From: Streptomyces sp. 130
GTDB taxonomy: Bacteria > Actinomycetota > Actinomycetes > Streptomycetales > Streptomycetaceae
DNA: 64,000 nucleotides
Assembly: GCF_007096885.1 (NCBI RefSeq)
Contig: NZ_VJNO01000002.1
Coordinates: forward strand, 248,001-312,000
Direction of reading: 5' to 3'
The notes under the pieces are model-generated. The model saw only the letters and a program-made list of their open reading frames with translations, searched no databases and was not told the origin of the DNA. This document shows positions 32,936 through 41,399 of this stretch, piece after piece. Position 1 is the first letter of the stretch. Each line of letters starts with the position of its first letter. The position numbers were made by a program, and so were the translations under genes.

Positions 32936-34384
32936 TCAGCGCTTGACGCGTTCCGCGAAGGCCTTGCCCTCCGGGTTCCTGGACTTCAGGACCAGGTAGG
33001 AGACGCCGAGGATGAGGGCCCAGAGCGGGGCGCAGTAGAGCGAGATCCTGGCGTCCTCGTCGATGCCCATCATGACGACGACCAGGGCGAGGAACGCGAG
33101 CGCGAAGCCGCTGGTGTACGGGGCTCCGGGGGCCCGGAAGGAGGACTGCGGGAGCAGTCCGCGGTCGGCGAGGCGGCGGTAGCGGATCTGGCTGATCAGG
33201 ATCATGATCCAGGCCCACATTCCGGAGATGGTGGCGAAGGAGACGACGTAGGTGAAGGCGTCGCCGGGCCACTGGTAGTTGACCCACACCCCGACGAGCA
33301 TGAGGGCCGCGGAGAAGGTGGTGCCGATGAGCGGGGTGCCGCTGCGGGTAAGCCGGGTGAAGAGCTTCGGTCCCTGGCCGTTGAGCGCGAGGTCGCGCAG
33401 CATGCGGCCGGTGGAGTACATGCCGGAGTTGCAGGAGGAGAGCGCGGCGGTGAGGACGACGAAGTTGACGATGCCGGCGCCGACGCCGAGGCCCATCTTC
33501 TTGAAGGCTTCCACGAACGGGGAGACGCCGGGCGAGAACTCGGTCCAGGGCACCACCGAGAGGATCATGATCAGGGCGCCGACGTAGAAGACGGCGATGC
33601 GCCAGGGCACGGTGTTGATGGCCTTGGGCAGGACGGTCTTGGGGTCCTTGGACTCGCCGGCGGTGACGCCGACGAGTTCGACGGCGAGGAAGGCGAACAT
33701 CACGATCTGCAGGGTCATCAGGGTGCCCTTGACGCCGTGCGGGAAGAAGCCGCCGTCGGACCACAGGTGGGTGACGGTCGCGGTGTCCCCGGCGTCGGAG
33801 AAGCCGAGGGTGAGGATTCCGGCGCAGATGAGGATCATGCCGACGATGGCGGTGACCTTGACCATCGAGAACCAGAACTCCAGCTCGCCGAAGAGCTTCA
33901 CGGAGATGAGGTTCACGCCGTAGAGAATGATCGTGAAGACCAGGGCCGACACCCATTGCGGGATGTCGAACCAGAACGTCATGTACTGGGCCGCCGCGGT
34001 GACTTCGGTGATTCCGGTGACGACCCAGAACAGCCAGTACGTCCAGCCGGTGACGAAGCCCGCGAAGGGGCCGATGAATTCGCGTGCGTACTCCGAGAAG
34101 GAGCCCGAGACCGGGCGGTACATGAGGAGTTCGCCGAGTGCGCGCATGATGAAGAAGATGACCAGGCCCGCGATGGCGTAGGCCAGGATGAGGCTGGGTC
34201 CGGCTTTGGCGATGGCCTTGCCGGCGCCGAGGAAGAGCCCGGTGCCGATGGCTCCGCCGATCGCGATCATCTGGATCTGGCGGGCGCCGAGTGCTCTTTG
34301 ATAGCCCTCGGCCGAGGGAGCGGCGTCCACGGCCGCGGCGTGCGGGCCGTCGGGCCCCTTGTCGTCTATCTGCGCCGATGTCAT
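32936..34384 (-). CDS. Amino acid permease (AAT family, APC superfamily)
   Basis: The 482-residue protein has 12 predicted helices and the AAT signature near the start: QIQMIAIGGAIGTGLFLGAG at about residues 37-56, followed by RALGEL and PVSGSFSEYA. The closest named relatives are GabP, AnsP and the D-serine/D-alanine/glycine transporter CycA; the sequence alone does not decide the substrate. The ATG at 34384 follows GGAGAAAGG. A roughly 300-base upstream region with two palindromes suggests regulation. It is transcribed alone, with its own terminator. Confidence 0.9.
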   Translation of the reverse strand: MTSAQIDDKGPDGPHAAAVDAAPSAEGYQRALGARQIQMIAIGGAIGTGLFLGAGKAIAKAGPSLILAYAIAGLVIFFIMRALGELLMYRPVSGSFSEYAREFIGPFAGFVTGWTYWLFWVVTGITEVTAAAQYMTFWFDIPQWVSALVFTIILYGVNLISVKLFGELEFWFSMVKVTAIVGMILICAGILTLGFSDAGDTATVTHLWSDGGFFPHGVKGTLMTLQIVMFAFLAVELVGVTAGESKDPKTVLPKAINTVPWRIAVFYVGALIMILSVVPWTEFSPGVSPFVEAFKKMGLGVGAGIVNFVVLTAALSSCNSGMYSTGRMLRDLALNGQGPKLFTRLTRSGTPLIGTTFSAALMLVGVWVNYQWPGDAFTYVVSFATISGMWAWIMILISQIRYRRLADRGLLPQSSFRAPGAPYTSGFALAFLALVVVMMGIDEDARISLYCAPLWALILGVSYLVLKSRNPEGKAFAERVKR

Positions 34385-34701
34385 GTGAATGCGCCTTTCT
34401 CCACGCCGATCCGCGCCTTTCGGCCGCGGATCAGGTCCTGATCCCCCCGGATACGGATGGAGTGCCGCCGGTGGTCACCGGCTGATAGCGCCTACCCGGG
34501 AACAGGGGTGTCGTTCCCGGGTGGTCGTGAAGATTTATCACGGGCGTGACGGCGGTCCGGCGGAAGTTTTGTGGCGCACACCACAAGTAAAAGCGGACAA
34601 GGCGGAACGGGCGCTGCAAAGAAGACCGTTCAGGTGACGTGATCGTTATTCGGATTTGAGCGTCCGTTGAGCGAACACCGCCCCGGGGCGGGTGCCCGGG
34701 G
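34385..34701 (-). promoter_or_regulatory. Upstream region of the amino acid permease with palindromes
   Basis: This 317-base gap holds no gene. It contains GCCGGTG-gt-CACCGGC (34467-34482), ACCCGGGAAC with GTTCCCGGGT around nine bases (34494-34522), and TCAC-gggc-GTGA (34538-34549), beside an A/T-richer stretch around AGATTTATCA and CCACAAGTAAAAG that is the likely promoter. The palindromes may be operators or leader hairpins. Confidence 0.5.
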
Positions 34702-35286
34702 TCACGGCATCATGGTCTCGACCAGGGTCTCCTGGAGGGCGCCGAGCCAGAGGTAGGCCATGACCATGGGCTTGCGGGGGTCGCTGTCCGGGAGCCGGTA
34801 GAGCGGGCTCTCCTCGCCCTCGTCCTCGTCGCCGACCTCCAGGCGGGTGCCGATGGTGAGCCGGAGGTCGTTGAGCGAGCCGAGCCAGTGGCGGCACTCG
34901 TCGGCGGTGAGCGTGAGGACGGCCGCCCTGTCGCCGGCCGGGGTCAGCGCGTCCAGTGTCCGTACGACGGCGAGCGCGTCCTCGCGCTTGCGGGTGCGCA
35001 GGTCGTTCTCGGTGTACCGGCGGAATTCGGCGGACGCGGCGCGCAGTTCGTCGTCCTCGTCGCCGTAGGCCTCGGGGAAGAGGCGGGCCAGGGCGGGGTC
35101 GGCGGGCGGCTCGCTGGGGCCCTCGGCGAAGAGCGCGGCGAGCGGGTCCTCGTCCTCGGCGGGCTCGTCGCCGGGGCCGATGAGTTCGAGCAGCTGGACG
35201 GCGAGGGAACGCAGGATCGCGATCTCCACCTCGTCGAGCGCGACGGCCGCGCCGCCGCCGGGAGTGGCCTCGAAGTGGCCGGCCAT
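34702..35286 (-). CDS. DUF2017 domain-containing protein
   Basis: The 194-residue acidic cytoplasmic protein begins with VALDEVEIAILRSLAVQLLELIG, followed by an Asp/Glu-rich segment and a helical C-terminal half (WLGSLNDLRLTIGTRLEVG, AYLWLGALQETLVETMMP). DUF2017 proteins nearly always follow clpS in actinobacteria, as here, so a link to N-degron proteolysis is plausible but unproven. The ATG at 35286 follows GGAGAG. The gene lies 57 bases downstream of clpS. Confidence 0.9.
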   Translation of the reverse strand: MAGHFEATPGGGAAVALDEVEIAILRSLAVQLLELIGPGDEPAEDEDPLAALFAEGPSEPPADPALARLFPEAYGDEDDELRAASAEFRRYTENDLRTRKREDALAVVRTLDALTPAGDRAAVLTLTADECRHWLGSLNDLRLTIGTRLEVGDEDEGEESPLYRLPDSDPRKPMVMAYLWLGALQETLVETMMP

Positions 35287-35343
35287 GGGTTCTCTCCGAT
35301 GATGGTCGGGCGGTGCGGGTGGGCCGTGCGGTGCGGTGCGGTG

Positions 35344-35658
35344 CTAGTTGCGGTCCTGGGTGAGCGTGGCCCACAGCCCGTAGCCGTGCATGGCCTGGAC
35401 GTCGCGTTCCATCTCCTCGCGGCTGCCGCTGGAGACGACGGCGCGGCCCTTCTGGTGGACGTCGAGCATCAGCTTGTGCGCCTTGTCCTTGGAGTAGCCG
35501 AAGTACGCCTGGAAGACATAGGTCACGTAGCTCATGAGGTTGACCGGGTCGTTGTGGACCAGCGTCACCCAGGGGACGTCGGGCTCGGGGACGACGAGGT
35601 GGTCCTCGGCCGATTCGGGACGTTCGATCTCTGTAGGGGCGACGCTCACCTGTCCCAT
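35344..35658 (-). CDS. clpS: ATP-dependent Clp protease adaptor ClpS
   Basis: The 104-residue adaptor has [20 protein letters not shown], containing the Asn-Asp pair of the N-degron binding pocket, then [17 protein letters not shown] and an acidic C-terminal helix. It delivers proteins with destabilising N-terminal residues to ClpAP or ClpCP. I use the ATG at 35658; a GTG at 35649 would remove three residues. It is upstream of the DUF2017 gene and divergent from pncB. Confidence 0.94.
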   Translation of the reverse strand: MGQVSVAPTEIERPESAEDHLVVPEPDVPWVTLVHNDPVNLMSYVTYVFQAYFGYSKDKAHKLMLDVHQKGRAVVSSGSREEMERDVQAMHGYGLWATLTQDRN

Positions 35659-35712
35659 GCTGCCACTCGCGGGGGCCCGGCGCACAAACGGCCCCGCCCC
35701 GACACCCCCATC

Positions 35713-35746
35713 TCGTCACTTTGACGAAATAGGGGTAGCATCCCCT
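35713..35746. promoter_or_regulatory. Palindromes between clpS and pncB
   Basis: TCGTCA-ctt-TGACGA (35713-35727) is a perfect 15-bp palindrome 22 bases before the pncB start, followed by AGGGG-n6-CCCCT (35731-35746), which overlaps the ribosome-binding region. The first looks like an operator for an NAD-metabolism regulator; the second may hide the start in a hairpin. The regulator is unknown. Confidence 0.5.
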
Positions 35747-35748
35747 GC

Positions 35749-37077
35749 ATGAACTCTGCGGACCTTGGGCGACGGGTCGGTGTGCCGTCGACAGCGCTCT
35801 TCACCGACCAGTACGAGCTCACGATGGTGCAGGCCGCGCTGAAGGCCGGGACGGCCGGGCGGCGCTCGGTCTTCGAGGCGTTCACCCGCCGGCTGCCGGA
35901 GGGGCGGCGCTACGGCGTCGTCGCGGGCACCGGGCGGGTCCTGGACGCGGTGGAGAACTTCCACTTCGACGAGGAGATGCTGGGCTTCCTGCGCGACCAG
36001 GCGGTCGTGGACGGTCCGACGCTGGACTACCTGGCGGACTACCGGTTCGGCGGCGACATCTGGGGCTACCCGGAGGGTGAGGTCTACTTCCCGGGCTCGC
36101 CGGTCCTGCGGGTGGAGGGCTCGTTCGCCGAGTGCGTGCTGCTGGAGACGGTGATCCTGTCGATCCTCAACCACGACTCGGCCATCGCCGCGGCGGCCTC
36201 CCGGATGTCCGCGGCGGCGGGCGGGCGGCGGCTGATCGAGATGGGCGCGCGGCGCACGCACGAGCTGTCGGCGGTCGCCTCGGCGCGTGCCGCGTACGTC
36301 GGCGGCTTCGACACCACCTCCGACCTGGCGGCCGGCTTCCGCTACAACATCCCGACGGTCGGCACGAGCGCCCATGCGTTCACCCTGCTGCACGACTCGG
36401 AGCGGGACGCGTTCCGGGCCCAGGTGGACTCGCTGGGGCGCGGTACGACGCTGCTGGTGGACACGTACGACGTGGCCGAGGCGGTCCGCACGGCGGTCGA
36501 GATCGCCGGGCCTGAGCTGGGTGCGGTCCGGATCGACTCGGGCGACCTGCTGCTCGTCGCCCACCGGGTGCGCCAGCAGCTGGACGAGCTGGGCGCCACG
36601 GAGACGAAGATCGTGGTGACCTCGGACCTGGACGAGTACGCCATCGCCTCGCTGGCCGCCGCGCCGGTGGACGCGTACGGGGTGGGCACGCAGCTCGTCA
36701 CGGGCAGCGGGCACCCCACGTGCTCGATGGTCTACAAGCTCGTCGCCCGTGCGGACTCCGGCGACCCGGCCGACGAGCTGCGGCCGGTCGCGAAGAAGTC
36801 GATGGGCGCGAAGTCGTCCAAGGGCGGCCGCAAGTGGGCGGCGCGCCGGCTGGACGAGGAGGGCGTGGCCGAGGCCGAGGTGATCGGCACCGGCCCGGTG
36901 CCGGAGGAGCTGGCCGGCCGGCAGCTGCTGGTGGAGCTGGTCCGGGGCGGTGAGGTGGTGGCGCGTGAGCCGCTGGACGCGGCGCGTGAGCGGCACATCG
37001 CGGCGCGGGCGGGGCTGCCGTTGTCGGCGATGCAGTTGTCGCGCGGCGAGGCGGTCATCCCCACGGAGTACGTGTGA
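35749..37077 (+). CDS. pncB: Nicotinate phosphoribosyltransferase
   Basis: The 442-residue enzyme shows the NAPRTase features: FTDQYELTMVQA at the N-terminus, the phosphorylated-His region (AHAFTLL), FDTTSDLAAGFRYNIPTVGT, and the ribose-phosphate-binding VRIDSGDLL and GVGTQLVTG motifs. It converts nicotinate, PRPP and ATP to nicotinate mononucleotide in the salvage route to NAD. The nicotinamidase gene follows on the same strand, completing the salvage pair. A palindrome in the short upstream gap suggests regulation by NAD status. Confidence 0.96.
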   Translation: MNSADLGRRVGVPSTALFTDQYELTMVQAALKAGTAGRRSVFEAFTRRLPEGRRYGVVAGTGRVLDAVENFHFDEEMLGFLRDQAVVDGPTLDYLADYRFGGDIWGYPEGEVYFPGSPVLRVEGSFAECVLLETVILSILNHDSAIAAAASRMSAAAGGRRLIEMGARRTHELSAVASARAAYVGGFDTTSDLAAGFRYNIPTVGTSAHAFTLLHDSERDAFRAQVDSLGRGTTLLVDTYDVAEAVRTAVEIAGPELGAVRIDSGDLLLVAHRVRQQLDELGATETKIVVTSDLDEYAIASLAAAPVDAYGVGTQLVTGSGHPTCSMVYKLVARADSGDPADELRPVAKKSMGAKSSKGGRKWAARRLDEEGVAEAEVIGTGPVPEELAGRQLLVELVRGGEVVAREPLDAARERHIAARAGLPLSAMQLSRGEAVIPTEYV

Positions 37078-37254
37078 CGGCGCGCCGTGCAGCCCCGGGG
37101 GTTCCGGGGTGACGTCCTGCCCTCGGCCGCCGGACCGGCTTCATTCGCGCGACGGGCCCGATTCGTGGCGAGGGCGCGCTTGATTGGACCGCTGGAATCT
37201 CTAGGCTCGGACCGTCCCCCGTACCGCTCCCCCACTCCCCGAAGGACACCCACC

Positions 37255-37839
37255 ATGCACCGCGCCTTGATCGTCGTGGACGTTCAGAACGACTTCTGTG
37301 AGGGCGGGAGCCTCGCCGTGGCGGGGGGTGCCGATGTCGCCGCCGCCATCACCGACCTGATCGGCGAGAGCCGGCCCGCCTACCGGTACGTCGTGGCCAC
37401 CCGGGACCACCACATCGATCCCGGGGACCACTTCTCGGCGACGCCCGACTTCGAGCACTCCTGGCCGCCGCACTGCGTGGCCGGGACCGAGGGCGTGGGC
37501 TTCCACCCCAATTTCGCCCCCGCGGTCGCCTCCGGGGCCATCGACACGGTGTTCGACAAGGGCGCCCACGCGGCGGCGTACAGCGGCTTCGAGGGGCTGG
37601 ACGAGAACGGCACCGGGCTCGCCGACTGGCTGCGCGAGCGGGACGTCCGCGAGGTCGACGTGGTCGGCATCGCGACCGACCACTGCGTGCGCGCGACCGC
37701 GCTGGACGCCGCGCGCGAGGGCTTCGCCACGAAGGTGCTGCTGGACCTGACCGCGGGCGTCGCCGAGGCGACGACGCGGCGGGCGCTGGCCGAGCTGCGC
37801 GGCGCGGGCGTGACGCTGACCGGCGCGCCGGTCGTCTGA
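37255..37839 (+). CDS. pncA: Nicotinamidase (isochorismatase family)
   Basis: The 194-residue enzyme has all the expected residues: Asp9 (VDVQNDF), the metal ligands Asp51 and His53 (TRDHH), Lys102 (FDKG), and the nucleophile Cys144 (TDHCVRAT). It hydrolyses nicotinamide to nicotinate, which PncB then uses. The 177-base gap to pncB suggests its own promoter. The ATG at 37255 follows GAAGGA. Pyrazinamide is hydrolysed by the same family in mycobacteria, but the physiological substrate here is nicotinamide. Confidence 0.93.
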   Translation: MHRALIVVDVQNDFCEGGSLAVAGGADVAAAITDLIGESRPAYRYVVATRDHHIDPGDHFSATPDFEHSWPPHCVAGTEGVGFHPNFAPAVASGAIDTVFDKGAHAAAYSGFEGLDENGTGLADWLRERDVREVDVVGIATDHCVRATALDAAREGFATKVLLDLTAGVAEATTRRALAELRGAGVTLTGAPVV

Positions 37840-37855
37840 GCGCGCGGGCCCGGGC

Positions 37856-38197
37856 TCAGCCCCTGCCTGCCGGGACCGTCGGCGCGGCGGGCCGCAGCAG
37901 GGCACGGATGGGGTGCCAGAGCTCCTGGGCGCAGCCGGGTCTCGCGCGCCACAGGACGCCGTCCGGGTGGTGCAGGACGGCGGTGATCTCGTCCGGGGTG
38001 GGCGGCTCGGCGTTGCCCCGCAGGTAGACGGCGCGCAGGCCGAGGTTGCGCAGCCGGGTCAGGGCGCGGGCCCGGTTCGCCGCGTGCACCAGGACCCGGA
38101 CGGGGGTGCCCGGGCCGGGGCCCTCCGCCGGGGCCGGCAGGGTGATCGCGACGACCACACTGCCGTTCGGCAACTTGCTGAATCCTCCGCCTGCCAT
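37856..38197 (-). CDS. Hypothetical protein, function unknown
   Basis: The 113-residue basic protein starts MAGGGFSKLPNGSVVVAITLPAP and has no membrane segment or recognised domain. It is rich in Pro, Ala and Arg in the second half (HPDGVLWRARPG). The ATG at 38197 is chosen for its GGGGGAG nine bases upstream. It converges on pncA, 16 bases away. I recall similar lone genes in Streptomyces, but have no function for them. Confidence 0.6.
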   Translation of the reverse strand: MAGGGFSKLPNGSVVVAITLPAPAEGPGPGTPVRVLVHAANRARALTRLRNLGLRAVYLRGNAEPPTPDEITAVLHHPDGVLWRARPGCAQELWHPIRALLRPAAPTVPAGRG

Positions 38198-38259
38198 GCG
38201 TACGAGCTCCCCCGTGAGACATCGTGTCAATAAGAAAGTGAACAGGGGCACCTAAACAC

Positions 38260-38295
38260 GATCGGCCGCCGCCCGCTAGAGGGCGACGGCCGATC
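38260..38295 (-). terminator. Terminator after the M6 metalloprotease
   Basis: GATCGGCCGcCGCCC and GGGCGaCGGCCGATC form a 14-pair stem with one mismatch and a six-base loop. Confidence 0.8.
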
Positions 38296-38321
38296 ATGCT
38301 GTGACCTGCGGTGATGCGGGT

Positions 38322-40718
38322 CTACTTCTTCGAGGCACCGACCTGGACGGTCATCGTGTCGCCGTTGAGCGGCTCGTTGACGATCGTGATCTTGGTGTTG
38401 GTGTCAGGAACCTTGACGCTTCCGGTCGGGTTCTCCGCGTACCAATAGGTGCCCTTGTGGTCGTCGAAGGACGGGACGCCGAGCTGCGGCTTGATCTTCA
38501 CGGCCTGGTCGGCCAGGTGCAGCGTGAAGCCGTCGGTCGGGTACCAGCTGAACGGCGCGTCGAAGGGCTGGATCTTGTTGCGGATGACCGCGCCGTTCGC
38601 CCACTTCAGCGGCTTGGCGTGCGCGTCCACCGGCAGGATCAGGCCCTGGCCCGGGTGCTGGGAGACGTTGTTGTCCTTCTGGGAGGTGTCCCAGAGCCAG
38701 ACCATCAGACCGTTCTGGTACGGGAAGTGCTCGACCCAGTCCGGACGGGTGGTGGAGAACCCGAAGTTGTACGGGCCCGTCTTGAGCGTCTCGTCGTAGC
38801 TGACGTACTGACGGTTCTCCGCGATGTAGTACTGCGGGTAGTCCTTCTCGAACGACTTGCCGACCCGCGAGAAGCCCTTGCTGGTCCAGCCGTTGTCGTC
38901 GCCCTCGGCGTTGTCCGTGAAGAGCGCGGTGCCGTCGGCGGTCACCGAGATGGTGTCGGCCGCGAAGCCCACGCCGCCCGCGCCGCCGTCGGTGGCGTAG
39001 CGGAAGCGGATGTCGATCTTCTGGCCCGCGTAGGCGTCCAGCGAGTACGACAGCTTCTGGTACTTGCCGGAGACGTCGGTCAGGGCCGGCTTGTCACTGG
39101 CGTCGCGCGGGATCGGCTGACCGTCGGCGGTGCCGTCGATCGCGGTCCAGCTGGTGCCGCCGTTGGTGGACACCTCGGTGTAGAGGTAGTCGTAGTCCTT
39201 CTCGATGTCCCACCAGCCCTGGAGGTCCAGGGACGCCTTGGACTTGCCGGTGAGGTCGACGGAGCGCGACAGCGTGTTGCTGAGGTTGTCGCCCATGTCG
39301 CTCCACCACTGCTTGGCGCCCTCGGCGGGCGTCGTGACGGCGGTGGTGACGGCCTTCGCCGGCAGCTCGACGACGAGCGCCTGCTTGTCCTTGGTGTTGT
39401 ACTCGGACACGCCCAGCTTGTGGGTGGACTTCGTCGCGGCCTTGGCCTCGGCGTAGTTCAGCCAGCCCAGCTGGAGCTTGTCCCAGGCGGTCATGTCACC
39501 GGGCATGTCCCCGATGCTGCCCTGGCCGGTGCCGAGCCAGGAGCCCGCCGACATCAGCGACCAGAAGCCGACCGAGTTCTCGGCGGTGTTGGTCGTGTCG
39601 TACAGGTCCGGAAGACCGAGGTCGTGGCCGTACTCGTGGGCGAAGACGCCCAGGCCGCCGTTCTCGGGCTGCGCGGTGTAGTCGCCGACCCAGATGCCGG
39701 TGTCGCCGATCTCGGTGCCGCCGGCCTTGTTGTTGGCCGGGCCGGTGGCGCCGGCGTTGGTGCCGTACGCGTACCAGCGGTGCGCCCAGATGGCGTTGGT
39801 GCCCTCGACGCCGCCGCCGGCCGACTCGTCCTCACCCGCGTGCACGATCTGGAAGTGATCGATGTAGCCGTCGGGCTCGTTGAAGTCGCCGTCGTTGTCG
39901 TAGTCGTAGCGGTCCCACTGGTCGTACTGGGCGAGGTCCGCCTTGATCTGCTCGGACGTGCGGCCCTTGGCCTTCTGGTCCTCGGCCCAGGCGTTGACGC
40001 CGTCCTTGATCATGTCCCAGGCGTTGGCGCAGTTGGTCGAACCGCAGTAGTTCGAGCCGTAGCGCGCCTCGTTGTAGGGGACCTTGACCCAGTCGGAGAC
40101 CTCTCCGTCGACCGAGTAGCGGCCGGACGAGGTCTTCTCGTAGTACGTCTTCAGGGAGTGCTTGCCGGCGCCCTCGCCGAAGTACATCTCCTGGAAGTGG
40201 GCCTGGTTGTAATCGGCCTGCCAGGCGGTGCTGTTGTCCTTCTTCGGGTCCGGCTGCGCGATCTGGTTGTGCAGCGGGCCCGGCGTGCCGCCGTACTTCT
40301 TGACGGCGGGCTTGGGGCCGGCGCCGTCCGGGTCGTACATGGTCGTGTTGTCGACCTGGTCACCGAACTCCACCAGGACGGTGAAGATCTTGTCGGTCTT
40401 CTCACGGCCGAGCTCGACGTACTTGTTGCTGTCGAGCTTGACGACCTTGGAGCCTCCGCGCGACGAGACCTTCTTGTCGCCGGATATGACCTGTTCCAGG
40501 GCAGCCTGGCGCTGAGCGGCCTGCTGCTTGCTGAACGGGCCCTCCAGGTCGTGGTTGTTGCCCTTGGCCGACCCCGGGTCCCGGCGGTCGATGGAGGCAG
40601 CGGTGCCCGACGCCTGGTCATCTGCCTGAGCGGTGGCGAAGGCGGATGCGGTCGCGGCGGTCGCGGCCATGGCCACGACAACCGCCCCGGTCCGAAGCGC
40701 CCGTCTCTTATTGATCAC
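38322..40718 (-). CDS. Secreted M6 family metalloprotease (immune inhibitor A-like)
   Basis: The 798-residue exported protease has a basic N-terminus (INKRRALR) and a hydrophobic signal core to about residue 30. A propeptide region (KKVSSRGGSK) and an M6 catalytic domain follow, with HEYGHDLGLPD (His361 and His365 as zinc ligands, Glu362 as base). Downstream are jelly-roll or carbohydrate-binding-type beta domains (STNGGTSWTAIDG). It likely degrades extracellular protein, perhaps during development or competition. The start is a GTG at 40718, nine bases after GGGGAGGA; the ATG further upstream is not supported by a ribosome site. Confidence 0.93.
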   Translation of the reverse strand: MINKRRALRTGAVVVAMAATAATASAFATAQADDQASGTAASIDRRDPGSAKGNNHDLEGPFSKQQAAQRQAALEQVISGDKKVSSRGGSKVVKLDSNKYVELGREKTDKIFTVLVEFGDQVDNTTMYDPDGAGPKPAVKKYGGTPGPLHNQIAQPDPKKDNSTAWQADYNQAHFQEMYFGEGAGKHSLKTYYEKTSSGRYSVDGEVSDWVKVPYNEARYGSNYCGSTNCANAWDMIKDGVNAWAEDQKAKGRTSEQIKADLAQYDQWDRYDYDNDGDFNEPDGYIDHFQIVHAGEDESAGGGVEGTNAIWAHRWYAYGTNAGATGPANNKAGGTEIGDTGIWVGDYTAQPENGGLGVFAHEYGHDLGLPDLYDTTNTAENSVGFWSLMSAGSWLGTGQGSIGDMPGDMTAWDKLQLGWLNYAEAKAATKSTHKLGVSEYNTKDKQALVVELPAKAVTTAVTTPAEGAKQWWSDMGDNLSNTLSRSVDLTGKSKASLDLQGWWDIEKDYDYLYTEVSTNGGTSWTAIDGTADGQPIPRDASDKPALTDVSGKYQKLSYSLDAYAGQKIDIRFRYATDGGAGGVGFAADTISVTADGTALFTDNAEGDDNGWTSKGFSRVGKSFEKDYPQYYIAENRQYVSYDETLKTGPYNFGFSTTRPDWVEHFPYQNGLMVWLWDTSQKDNNVSQHPGQGLILPVDAHAKPLKWANGAVIRNKIQPFDAPFSWYPTDGFTLHLADQAVKIKPQLGVPSFDDHKGTYWYAENPTGSVKVPDTNTKITIVNEPLNGDTMTVQVGASKK

Positions 40719-41086
40719 GTGATGCAGTCCTCCCCGGCGCCCGCGGCGACGGCCCGGGAGTGTGGAGAGGCCGCGCGCGGAACGCGTCACAAGTGACGCC
40801 ATTCGACCGGAGTTACGGAAGAAAAGACAGACCTTGACTTGAATGGAACAAGTGCACTATGCAGGAGCACCGTTCCGGAATGCGGACGAGACGTTCGCCA
40901 CCCGCCGGTGCGTCAACCCCCCACAGGGGCGCGGGGTATGACTCCGTGCGCCCCCCATGCACCGGCACTGTGGGTTAGGTTACGCTTACCACCCGTTCCT
41001 CCAGGGCATCCACCGTCATAGAGTCGCTTGACAGCGCGACCGTGTTGAGAGACCGCCCATCCGACGTCCCGAGGACGGAAAACGCC
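40719..41086. promoter_or_regulatory. Divergent intergenic region with promoter and iron-box-like sequence
   Basis: This 368-base gap holds no gene. A sigma70-like promoter reads rightward (TTGACT at 40834 and TATGCA at 40858, 18 bases apart). TTAGGTTACGCTTACCACC (40975-40993) resembles the DmdR/IdeR iron box at 14 of 19 positions, about 95 bases before the next gene. The M6 protease promoter must lie in the left half. Confidence 0.45.
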
Positions 41087-41374
41087 ATGCCGCGTCCTAC
41101 TGCCGCACAGCTCTCCTACGGTTCGGTCACCGTCGTCTTCTCGACCCTGGTCATGCTGCTGCTGTTCCGCACCAGTTCGGGCATCGGCATCGCCGCCGTC
41201 GGCACGGTCGCGCTCGCCCTCGGGCTCGTGGTGTCCGTCTCCGTACCCGCGAGGCCGCGCCGGTACGCGGCAGGGGCGGCGGGGACGGGCCGTCCGGTCG
41301 CCGCGCACCGCGGCGCCGCGCCCGCCGCCCGTGACGAGGAGCGCGCGCCCGTCTCGGCGCGAAGCCCGCGCTGA
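41087..41374 (+). CDS. Small hypothetical membrane protein
   Basis: The 95-residue product has two hydrophobic segments (about residues 10-25 and 30-50: VTVVFSTLVMLLLF, then GIAAVGTVALALGLVVSVSV) and an Arg/Ala-rich cytoplasmic tail. The ATG at 41087 is preceded by GAGGACGG. An iron-box-like sequence lies about 95 bases upstream. It converges on the RDD family gene. No function can be assigned. Confidence 0.6.
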   Translation: MPRPTAAQLSYGSVTVVFSTLVMLLLFRTSSGIGIAAVGTVALALGLVVSVSVPARPRRYAAGAAGTGRPVAAHRGAAPAARDEERAPVSARSPR

Positions 41375-41399
41375 GTGCCGGCCGGGCCCGGACCCGGGG

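Noticed and set aside
38301..40796. An 831-codon plus-strand frame opposite the M6 protease
   Set aside because: Composition is that of an antisense shadow (Val/Leu/Gly/Arg). The protease on the other strand has signal peptide and zinc motif.
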